DNA of 8,179 nt. It comes from UBA6215 sp964484255 (GTDB lineage Bacteria; Omnitrophota; Gorgyraeia; Pluralincolimonadales; Pluralincolimonadaceae). Under the pieces are notes generated by a model. The model worked only from the letters and a program-made list of their open reading frames with translations. It searched no databases and was not told the origin of the DNA. Shown here one piece after another: positions 1-6,054 of this stretch. Positions within the stretch are counted from its first letter, which is position 1; each line of letters begins with the position of its first letter. Location: positions 1 through 8,179 of the forward strand of contig CAZAEH010000042.1 of the NCBI GenBank assembly GCA_964484255.1. Direction: 5' to 3'. Position numbers and translations under genes: made by a program.

Positions 1-60
1 GGGCCTTGGTTTGAGACGGTTTGCTCATAGACACAGTGTTTCAACAGGGATAGGCCCCCT
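1..60. other. Foreign sequence interrupting hcp (possible mobile-element end or assembly junction)
   Basis: On the minus strand the hcp reading frame passes from good Hcp sequence (EAVKS) into GLSLLKHCVYEQTVSNQG, which does not match what Hcp should encode here. A 6-bp inverted pair, GGGCCT at 1-6 and AGGCCC at 52-57, brackets the segment, though a pair that short can arise by chance. An insertion-sequence end is plausible, because contigs often break in such repeats. I do not recognise an IS family. A chimeric assembly or a genomic rearrangement would look the same. Confidence 0.5.
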
Positions 61-1211
61 GATTTAACAGCTTCGACAACTTTATCTGCCAAAGCAAGAA
101 CCTGATTATGAGCGAAACCGCCGACTATTTCACCGGTTTCAATTTCCTTTGGCGGTTGGCATTTCTTTGCCAGCTCAATAATCCCGCTGAAATCTTTTTT
201 ACCACCCTCGCTTCTGTCAGGTACATGCTTAACACCCGGATAACCAGCCATGCCGGTAGTAAATATTCTGTCTTTATAGGAATCCTTTACCGGAATGATA
301 CAGTTTGTCGTCATCAGGATGGGGCCATTGAAAGTTTCAAAATCTTGGTTTTGATGCCACCATGAACTGCCGTAATTACCCACGAAATGATCGTATTTTT
401 TGAAAGCAGGGTAATAATTTGCCGGAAGCATTTCACTGTGAGTATAAACGTCTACACCTGTACCCTCGGTTTGTTTCAGCAATTCTTCCATATCCTTTAA
501 ATCATGCCCTGAGATGAGAATACCGGGATTATTCCTGACTCCAAGATTTACTTTTGTTATTTCAGGATTGCCATAGCTCTCGGTATTAGCTTTGTCCAGA
601 ACAGCCATAGCCTTTACTGCGTTTTCACCAGCCTCAAGTACGAGTCCTGTCAATTCATCGGCTGATGAATTATTAGCGATAGCCGCAAGTCCTTTATACA
701 TAAAGCTGAAAATAGATTCATCGTACTGACCTAAAACAGAGGCATGATCCGTATATGCGGCTATGCCTTTTAACCCGTACAAAAGCAATGACTTCAATGA
801 TCGGATATCTTCGTTATCACTGTAGGAAAGAGGGCTTACCTCTAACGACTTCTTGATAAAATCTTCTTTTGTTTCTGCTGACCATACTGCTGAATCATGC
901 AAGCCTTCTTCTGAAATCTGCACCTTGCCTTTAACTTCATCACGCAACACAAGAGCCTTCTTAATAAGGTCTGCGATCCTGTCCTCATCAAAGTTTGCGT
1001 TAGTAATCGTTGAAAAAAGAGCCTGACAGGTAAATACGCCGTATTTTTTATCCAGAGAATCCGCTTTCTCCGCATAGATAGAAAGCCCCTGTAAAGCATA
1101 GACTAGCAGATCCATTAAATCTGAGGATCTTTCATCCTTACCGCAAACACCCTTAATCGTACAGCCGGTATTTTTTACGGTTTCCTGACACTGAAAACAA
1201 AACATACCCAT
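1..1211 (-). CDS. hcp: Hybrid-cluster protein (hydroxylamine reductase family), incomplete and interrupted at its 3' end
   Basis: Fe-S enzyme of anaerobes and facultative anaerobes; the family reduces NO (and hydroxylamine in vitro) in the cytoplasm. The N-terminus carries C5-X2-C8-X8-C17-X5-C23, the class I spacing typical of strict anaerobes, for the first Fe-S cluster. Hybrid-cluster ligands are visible at H236 (GHDLKD), E260 (YTHSEM) and C304 (TTNC). Their 24- and 44-residue spacings equal those of Desulfovibrio Hcp H244, E268 and C312. The ATG at 1211-1209 is chosen because AAGGAGG lies 5 nt upstream. Homology runs to about codon 384 (GFAHNQVLALADKVVEAVKS) and then stops near position 60. 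The expected segment with the next cysteine (GGCDG) is replaced by unrelated sequence, still open in frame to the window edge. Four later ligands (three Cys and a Glu) are therefore not present in the window. Identity is sure; whether a functional protein is made is doubtful. Confidence 0.93.
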   Translation of the reverse strand, partial: MGMFCFQCQETVKNTGCTIKGVCGKDERSSDLMDLLVYALQGLSIYAEKADSLDKKYGVFTCQALFSTITNANFDEDRIADLIKKALVLRDEVKGKVQISEEGLHDSAVWSAETKEDFIKKSLEVSPLSYSDNEDIRSLKSLLLYGLKGIAAYTDHASVLGQYDESIFSFMYKGLAAIANNSSADELTGLVLEAGENAVKAMAVLDKANTESYGNPEITKVNLGVRNNPGILISGHDLKDMEELLKQTEGTGVDVYTHSEMLPANYYPAFKKYDHFVGNYGSSWWHQNQDFETFNGPILMTTNCIIPVKDSYKDRIFTTGMAGYPGVKHVPDRSEGGKKDFSGIIELAKKCQPPKEIETGEIVGGFAHNQVLALADKVVEAVKSGGLSLLKHCVYEQTVSNQG

Positions 1212-1216
1212 AGTTT

Positions 1217-1223
1217 CCTCCTT
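1217..1223 (-). promoter_or_regulatory. Ribosome binding site of hcp
   Basis: AAGGAGG on the minus strand, 5 nt before the ATG at 1211-1209. A second in-frame ATG two codons later (1205-1203) would be 11 nt away, so this site decides for the upstream start. Confidence 0.85.
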
Positions 1224-1237
1224 CTTTTAGAAAACTT

Positions 1238-1654
1238 TTATGTTTTCTTTTTGAGTTTCTGTATTAATTTACCAATGGTCAATTTTTCAAATTCTTTACC
1301 GACCATATTTTCTATCCGTTTTATTTCTTCCCTTAAAACACAGGTCTTTCGGTCAGGGCATATTTTTTGTCTGAACATACAGTCCGACAATTCGAAATCA
1401 CCCTGAAAAACTTTTATCAAATCCATTATGCGTATTTTTGCCGGACTCTTGACTATGCGGACACCGCCGGACACGCCTTCTTTTGACTCCACAAATCCAG
1501 CCTGTATTAACTTCTGCAGAATAGCTCGCAGGAAGTGGTAAGGAATATTTAAAGTTTCGGATATGTTCTTTGCTGACAAAAAACTATCTTTCTCTTTTGC
1601 CAAAAGAATCAATGCCCGAACCGCATAATCTGTATCTTTAGTTAAAATCTTCAT
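1238..1654 (-). CDS. Rrf2-family Fe-S transcriptional regulator, likely controlling hcp
   Basis: Cytoplasmic DNA-binding regulator of the Rrf2 family (IscR/NsrR/RsrR group), 138 residues, a usual length for the family. Residues 1-70 form the winged helix: TDYAVRALILLA at 8-19, the recognition region around IPYHFLRAILQKL at 37-49, and the wing GVSGGVRI at 60-67. Three cysteines, C92-X6-C99-X5-C105, lie where IscR and NsrR bind a [2Fe-2S] or [4Fe-4S] cluster, so cluster-based sensing is likely. The gene ends 26 bp before hcp on the same strand, behind a promoter that overlaps a palindrome. NsrR-type Rrf2 proteins are known to regulate hcp in other bacteria, so an NO-responsive, autoregulated role is the best inference. 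The sequence alone cannot separate NsrR from other Fe-S Rrf2 proteins, so no symbol is given. Confidence 0.93.
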   Translation of the reverse strand: MKILTKDTDYAVRALILLAKEKDSFLSAKNISETLNIPYHFLRAILQKLIQAGFVESKEGVSGGVRIVKSPAKIRIMDLIKVFQGDFELSDCMFRQKICPDRKTCVLREEIKRIENMVGKEFEKLTIGKLIQKLKKKT

Positions 1655-1682
1655 TAAAATACCGTCTCCCGATTAAGCTGCT

Positions 1683-1707
1683 ACTATTTTAGTGGCATTT
1701 CAATAGT
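1683..1707. promoter_or_regulatory. Candidate Rrf2 operator (imperfect palindrome)
   Basis: A 25-bp dyad with exact 6-bp arms ACTATT and AATAGT. Matching inner positions (TG.CA at the centre plus one further A/T pair) bring the agreement to 9 of 12 position pairs. It overlaps the -10 element and most of the -10/-35 spacer of the promoter in front of the rrf2 gene, where a bound dimer would block RNA polymerase. Length and AT-rich arms suit Rrf2-family sites. That this regulator binds here is inference. Confidence 0.55.
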
Positions 1708-1714
1708 TTGTCAA
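1686..1714 (-). promoter_or_regulatory. Sigma70-type promoter of the rrf2-hcp unit
   Basis: On the minus strand TTGACA (1714-1709) is a perfect -35 box. It is followed after exactly 17 nt by TAAAAT (1691-1686), a good -10 box. A transcript would begin near 1679, leaving a leader of about 25 nt before the rrf2 ATG at 1654. GGAG lies about 11 nt before that ATG and may serve as a weak ribosome binding site. Confidence 0.75.
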
Positions 1715-1886
1715 CAAGTTTCTGTGAATACCCCGGATTTATTTTAATATTTTGGAAGGATTTTGTGGGTTTTTGAGTCTCAGGGATAAAGCCTTCGCCG
1801 TTACTCCACCAGCGCCGCGGCGAGTGACATCATTGACTTACTATAAATCGGCCATCGGCCATCCGAATGTGCAGATACGTATTTTT

Positions 1887-3245
1887 TTATTCGTGGCGGA
1901 CTCTCCTGACAATTATCTCTCCGATAACAATAACGACCGCTATCCCGGACAATACAGGTAAAGCCGTTCTCGCGAAATCCTGCCCCGGCTGGAAGGTCAG
2001 GATCAAGATGGCGAACAGTACGAATGTCTCGGCCATGACGGCCAGGAGCACCGCGAACCATCCCGGCCCCGGCACCCGGTACGGCCTGGGAACGTCCTTA
2101 TCCCTGAACCTTAATATAATGAACGCCGGGAACAGCATCAGGTACGAGAACAATTGCGCGATAAGGCTGAACGAGACCGTATGCCAGAAAAGTTCTGACG
2201 CGCTGCCGGCTATGAACCCGTAGATGATAAGGACCGCGGTCGATATTACCCCGGAGACGACCGACGCGCCGACCGGGACCATCTCCCTGTTGGTCTTACC
2301 GAGTATTGACGGTAATTCGCCGTTCTTCGCGGACTCGGCTACGGTCCTGTTCTGGCCCAAGGTCCACGCGACGATACCCGAAAACAACGCCGCCGATATG
2401 AGCGAGCCCGCGGCGACAGTCACTATATGCTTCATCCGGTAGCCGTCCAGTGCTACCATGAACAACTGGAGTATACCGCTAGCGATATTTATATCCTTGA
2501 CCGGTATGACGACAAGTACGGCGAACGTAGTTATCAGATATAACGCGGCTATCACCAGGGCGGACAGGATCAGGGCCCTCGGGATGTCGCGGGCGGGATG
2601 TTTCATCTCCCCCGCCGCCGCGGATACGAGCTCGCACCCGAGGATATTATAGATTATCACGGGAATGAATACGATGGCCGCGCCAAGGTTGGGCAGCATG
2701 TCCGCGAACCCGATCTCATTGGCGAATTGTCCGCAGCCGCGAAAATACGCTATGGAAGCGCATATCATGCCGACAACTACCGCGAACTGCGCGACAGAGC
2801 CTATGTTAGGTATCCATTTCGATACCTTAAGCGGACAAAGGTTTATCCCGACCGCCGTCCATACAAGAATGATCCCGATAACTATCTGCTGCCGGAGTCC
2901 GAGGCCCGGGAAGAACATGTGCCCGAGGATCTCGGCGATGGCTATGTATATCGCGGGCAGCCATACGGGCAGGGATATCCAATAATACCATGTGCCCCTG
3001 GCGGCCCATTTATTCCCGAATGCCCGTTTGATCCAGACGTACATGCCTCCCTGCTCGGGATAGGCCGACCCCAATTCCGCGGATATCAGCCCCGAAGGCA
3101 GGAAATAACAGGCTATACCTATCAGCCACCAGGATAAAGCCGAAGGGCCGATCGCCGCCGACGCCGATATCGCCTCAAGGCCGAATATCGAGCAGAAGAC
3201 GAAAAGCGTAATGTCCCGAAACCCCAATACTCTCTTCTTTTCCAT
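1887..3245 (-). CDS. APC-superfamily amino-acid permease, resembling glutamate/GABA antiporter-type carriers
   Basis: Integral inner-membrane carrier for amino acids or related compounds, 452 residues with about 12 hydrophobic segments, the standard APC length and fold. TM1 contains the broken-helix region IFGLEAISASAAIGPSALSW. The following YPEQGGMYVWIKRAFGNKW matches the conserved PE.GG.Y.W loop of the family. The loop after TM6 reads GCELVSAAAGEMKHPARDIPRA, the E..SAAAGE...P.R..PRA pattern of APC permeases. The start is set at the ATG 3245-3243; an in-frame TTG two codons upstream is possible, and neither has a clear Shine-Dalgarno. The gene begins 25 bp after the stop of the small membrane ORF at 3271, so it probably shares that transcript. 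A weak TTGACT/TATTGT pair (3288-3262) with a poor 15-nt spacer is the only promoter hint. Substrate cannot be read from the sequence. Confidence 0.9.
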   Translation of the reverse strand: MEKKRVLGFRDITLFVFCSIFGLEAISASAAIGPSALSWWLIGIACYFLPSGLISAELGSAYPEQGGMYVWIKRAFGNKWAARGTWYYWISLPVWLPAIYIAIAEILGHMFFPGLGLRQQIVIGIILVWTAVGINLCPLKVSKWIPNIGSVAQFAVVVGMICASIAYFRGCGQFANEIGFADMLPNLGAAIVFIPVIIYNILGCELVSAAAGEMKHPARDIPRALILSALVIAALYLITTFAVLVVIPVKDINIASGILQLFMVALDGYRMKHIVTVAAGSLISAALFSGIVAWTLGQNRTVAESAKNGELPSILGKTNREMVPVGASVVSGVISTAVLIIYGFIAGSASELFWHTVSFSLIAQLFSYLMLFPAFIILRFRDKDVPRPYRVPGPGWFAVLLAVMAETFVLFAILILTFQPGQDFARTALPVLSGIAVVIVIGEIIVRRVRHE

Positions 3246-3270
3246 CGGCAACTATTCTATCACAATACGT

Positions 3271-3381
3271 TCATTTAGCCATAGTCAAGATATATACGGC
3301 CTCGATCAAATACAGAAGGATGAAAAACCCCATGATAGCTTTCTCTGATAACCGCAATGACCTAATATACCTGATTAACAC
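3271..3381 (-). CDS. 36-residue single-span membrane microprotein, function unknown
   Basis: A short reading frame opens with GTG at 3381-3379 and ends with TGA at 3273-3271. AAGGAGG lies 7 nt before the GTG, the ideal distance. The product begins with a basic stretch (LIRYIRSLRLSEK, residues 2-14). It continues with one hydrophobic helix (AIMGFFILLYLIEAVYILTM, residues 15-34) and ends in AK. The basic N-terminus predicts the N-end inside and the C-end out. A glutamate (E27) sits inside the hydrophobic stretch. It fills the gap between the glycosyltransferase (stop at 3394) and the permease (start at 3245), which otherwise has no reason to carry so strong a ribosome binding site. I do not recognise a family. 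It may be an accessory subunit of a neighbouring membrane protein, which is inference. Confidence 0.6.
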   Translation of the reverse strand: MLIRYIRSLRLSEKAIMGFFILLYLIEAVYILTMAK

Positions 3382-3388
3382 CCGCCTG

Positions 3389-3395
3389 CCTCCTT
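3389..3395 (-). promoter_or_regulatory. Ribosome binding site of the membrane microprotein
   Basis: AAGGAGG on the minus strand overlapping the last bases of the glycosyltransferase stop codon, 7 nt before a GTG. It is far too distant (about 140 nt) from the permease start to serve it, so it supports translation of the small ORF. Confidence 0.7.
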
Positions 3396-4584
3396 ATAAA
3401 AGGTCCCGTCCGGCTTCCCGGTCTTTCCCTGCCAGTATCATGGCCGTCCAAGCTGCGCATACCAGCCAAAACATGCTCAACGAGATTATTTCCCCTTTCA
3501 ATAAACCCGTCATCGGCAGGTTCGCCATTCCCATCCTGCCTAAAATGATGTGCGGGTGATACAACAGGTAGAAGTTGACCAGCGCCCAGGTGGTGAAGAC
3601 CATGTAATATTTCAGCATCCTATCCCCGGCCAGGAAAGCAAAAGGCAGGATCCATATGAGATACTGGGACGAGATACCCGTATATATTGAATAGAACGCG
3701 AGAAAAACCGCCAGGATAAGGGACACGAGCCTCTTCCTTCCGGCAAAGACCAATACAGATACGTAAAATACAAAAAAAAGGACTTTTGTGCAAGCCGAGA
3801 TCTTTGCGAGCAGGTCTCCGGGAAGGGTAACAAAAACATCGCTATTAACAAAAGAATAAACCGCCCTCAACAAAGCGCCGATGCCGTAGTCCGAGAAACC
3901 CGAATACGCAAATACCTCTTTCAGGACGGACCTGTAATCCAGGAGCAAGAACGGTATGAAAGATAATACGGTAGGTATCGTAGAATACAGTATATACTTC
4001 ACCTTCTTGTCTAAAGAAAGTCCCGTCTTAATGACAAATAACGGCAGTAGCAGTATCGGATACCCGCGGAAGCCTATGGCAACTCCCAGTAACAATGCGG
4101 ATAACCTGTAATTCTCTTCCTCCCCGCTCAACAATACGGTATACGCCAGGAAAGAGAACAATACCGCAATGGGCATTATATTACCGTGGAAAGAACATAT
4201 AAGGATAGATACCGGGTTCAGGGCATACAGCAATCCCGCAAAAAGAGCCGCCTTCCCCCTCCCGAGTTTTGCCAAAGCAATATATATCGACAAGCCGATG
4301 CATATATCCGCAGTTATCGCCGGCAACCTCATGGTTATGTAAAAAGGCAGCTCGAGTATGGTCGATAATATAGCGCATGAGGCAGGCAAAAACATGGAAA
4401 CCGGAGAATAAGGGAATAGTTCATTTGTTACGGCGTAAATATTCCGGTGGTCCAGTATCGGGAGCGCCTGCACGCCATAAAGGTCCGTCCAATCTACGGC
4501 ATTAAAGAGAGGGATCAGGCGAACCAGAAGGCCCAGCAAGAGAATAAGCAAAAGGTCGAATTTTTTAACCCTTGAGCCTGCCAT
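3394..4584 (-). CDS. GT-C fold membrane glycosyltransferase (mannosyltransferase/GT87-like)
   Basis: Polytopic membrane protein of 396 residues with roughly 10 hydrophobic segments, suited to moving a sugar from a lipid-linked donor on the outer face of the membrane. The first hydrophobic helix (residues 11-27) is followed by D31-W-T-D34. This places acidic residues in the first external loop where GT-C enzymes hold their catalytic or metal-binding aspartate. Other GT-C-like features are FPYSPVSMFLPA and, in the middle, CSFHGNIMPIAVLFSFLA, a counterpart of the family's Q/H-G-(Q/N)-D-ulation-type loop before a helix. Its ATG lies inside the last codons of znuB (20-nt overlap), and no Shine-Dalgarno is visible, so translation probably depends on coupling to znuB. 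Acceptor and sugar are unknown, and no other glycan genes are present in the window. Confidence 0.75.
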   Translation of the reverse strand: MAGSRVKKFDLLLILLLGLLVRLIPLFNAVDWTDLYGVQALPILDHRNIYAVTNELFPYSPVSMFLPASCAILSTILELPFYITMRLPAITADICIGLSIYIALAKLGRGKAALFAGLLYALNPVSILICSFHGNIMPIAVLFSFLAYTVLLSGEEENYRLSALLLGVAIGFRGYPILLLPLFVIKTGLSLDKKVKYILYSTIPTVLSFIPFLLLDYRSVLKEVFAYSGFSDYGIGALLRAVYSFVNSDVFVTLPGDLLAKISACTKVLFFVFYVSVLVFAGRKRLVSLILAVFLAFYSIYTGISSQYLIWILPFAFLAGDRMLKYYMVFTTWALVNFYLLYHPHIILGRMGMANLPMTGLLKGEIISLSMFWLVCAAWTAMILAGKDREAGRDLL

Positions 4585-5389
4585 ACAGGAAGGACCCCAT
4601 AAAAAATACGAAATTTACCATTACAATAGTAGCCCCGGAAGGATAATTGAGCACATATGAAACAAAAACCCCCACCAGCACCGACAGGACGGCAAATATC
4701 CCGGCCAGCGCTATAGTTGCCCTGAAACTGCGGACAACCTGCAGCGCCGATATAGCCGGCAGGATGATAAGGCTCGAGACGAGCATCGTCCCGACGATCT
4801 TTATCCCCAATACGATCACAAGCGAGGTCAGTACGATCAACAGCTTGTTGACGGCCCTGACCTTGATACCGGTCACCCGCGCGTAATCTTCATCGAAAGT
4901 TATGGAGAACAGGTCGTGGTAGAACAACACCGTCACCAGCACCACGATAACCGAGATCATCGCGGTCAACCGGACCTCAAAAGCGCTGACGGAAAGTATG
5001 TTACCGAAAAGGTAGCTGAACAGGTCGACATTGAACCCCCCTGCCGTGGAAGCGATGATCACGCCAAGGGCAATACCGAAAGACGATACGAGCCCTATGG
5101 CAGCGTCGCCGTATACCTTCGCTTTTTCGTTGAGCTCCAGTATCGCTAATGAAGCGAGAGCCACCAGCGGTATGGAAACTACCATCGGCTGCGCGTGCAA
5201 AAGCAGTCCGATCGCGACCGTCGCGAAACTTACGTGGGCCAGGCCGTCGCCTATAAGCGAGAACCTGCGCAGGACCAGGAAGACCCCCAGGAAAGAACAG
5301 CCGAGGGCCATGAAGCAGCCCGCGATCACCGCGCGCTGGACAAACCCGTACTGGACGGCTTCCCTGACCTGTCCCAATAGTTCGATCAT
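4565..5389 (-). CDS. znuB: Zinc ABC transporter, membrane permease subunit
   Basis: Inner-membrane channel of the ABC-3 metal-import family, 274 residues with about 8 hydrophobic segments. It pairs with the ATPase ZnuC and receives metal from ZnuA. The family hallmark GDGLAHVSFATVAIG is at residues 47-61. LRRFSLIGDGL just before it forms the cytoplasmic loop that contacts the ATPase. LVSSLIILPAISALQV near residue 200 is another conserved segment. The ATG at 5389 overlaps the znuC stop as ATGA (4 nt). GGGAGG (5405-5400) lies about 10 nt upstream. The 3' end overlaps the next gene by 20 nt. Manganese or iron transporters of the same family are hard to exclude; the adjacent Fur/Zur gene and the His-rich ZnuA favour zinc. 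Confidence 0.93.
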   Translation of the reverse strand: MIELLGQVREAVQYGFVQRAVIAGCFMALGCSFLGVFLVLRRFSLIGDGLAHVSFATVAIGLLLHAQPMVVSIPLVALASLAILELNEKAKVYGDAAIGLVSSFGIALGVIIASTAGGFNVDLFSYLFGNILSVSAFEVRLTAMISVIVVLVTVLFYHDLFSITFDEDYARVTGIKVRAVNKLLIVLTSLVIVLGIKIVGTMLVSSLIILPAISALQVVRSFRATIALAGIFAVLSVLVGVFVSYVLNYPSGATIVMVNFVFFMGSFLYGRLKG

Positions 5390-6054
5390 GCCGCCACTAC
5401 CTCCCTGTCCAGATGTATGATCTTGGTCGCATATTTCCGCACCGTCTCGAGATCATGCGAAACTATAATTACGGTAACACCCTGCTGCTTATTAAGGTAT
5501 TCGACGGTAGAGTAGAACGATTCCCTCGAGCGCGAGTCGAGCGCTACGGTAGGTTCATCAAGTATCAATAACCTCGGGTGGTGGACCAATGCCCTTGCCA
5601 GCAGTACGCGCTGCTGCTGTCCACCGGAAAGTTTTCCGATATTGCGTCCGGCGAGGTCTTCGACGCCAAGCGCCTTCATGGCCTCTCCCGCGGCCAGGTA
5701 GTCCTCATGCGCAAGACGCTTGGGGAAACGCTTGCAGCAATATACGCCGGAGACGACTATCTCCATCGCGGTAGCGGGAAAACGCTGGTCCAAAGACGAC
5801 ATCTTTTGGGGCAGGTATCCGATGTGCTGGCCTAACGTGAATTCAAATAAGCGCCTGCCCCCGCCAAAAAGGATCTCTCCTTCGAACGGCACAAGGCCCA
5901 GTACCGCCCTGACCAATGTCGTCTTGCCTGAGCCGTTGGGGCCGACTATCCCTACATAATCGCCGGCCTCGACATCGATAGTGACCCCGGAAAGGGCCTC
6001 TACCCCGCCGTAGCGGACGGTTACATTCTTTATCTCGACGATCTTTACCGGCAC
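5386..6054 (-). CDS. znuC: Zinc ABC transporter, ATP-binding subunit
   Basis: Cytoplasmic ATPase powering metal import, 222 residues and complete. Motifs in order: Walker A GPNGSGKTT (38-46), Q-loop glutamine Q83 (YLPQK), signature LSGGQ (142-146), Walker B LLILDE (162-167), D-loop (A171-L-D173) and switch histidine H200 (SHD). All catalytic residues are intact. It lacks the extra C-terminal regulatory extension found in some ZnuC proteins. The start is a GTG at 6054-6052, inside the end of znuA (10-nt overlap), with GGGG about 5 nt upstream as a weak ribosome binding site. Its stop overlaps the znuB start as ATGA. These overlaps imply translational coupling of the three transporter genes. 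Confidence 0.94.
   Translation of the reverse strand: MPVKIVEIKNVTVRYGGVEALSGVTIDVEAGDYVGIVGPNGSGKTTLVRAVLGLVPFEGEILFGGGRRLFEFTLGQHIGYLPQKMSSLDQRFPATAMEIVVSGVYCCKRFPKRLAHEDYLAAGEAMKALGVEDLAGRNIGKLSGGQQQRVLLARALVHHPRLLILDEPTVALDSRSRESFYSTVEYLNKQQGVTVIIVSHDLETVRKYATKIIHLDREVVAA

Noticed and set aside
1..60. Possible CRISPR repeat, because the minus strand contains GTTGAAAC
   Set aside because: There is only one copy, with no spacer-repeat periodicity and no cas genes; the octamer alone is not evidence.
1846..1864. Tandem ATCGGCC copies and the GGCC dyad downstream of the permease as a terminator
   Set aside because: Only a 4-bp stem with a 3-nt loop and no T-run follows on the minus strand. 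The CGCCGCGGCG palindrome near 1815 also lacks a T-run.
1715..1886. Short minus-strand peptides in the gap (for example one ending in SLAAALVE)
   Set aside because: They lack ribosome binding sites and start in the permease's other frames or without a start codon. I cannot tell a gene remnant from chance.
2598..3137. A 179-codon plus-strand open frame
   Set aside because: It lies wholly antisense to the APC permease, whose motifs and 12-segment hydropathy are convincing. The plus-strand product is rich in P, R and Y without recognisable domains, as expected for a shadow of a GC-rich gene.
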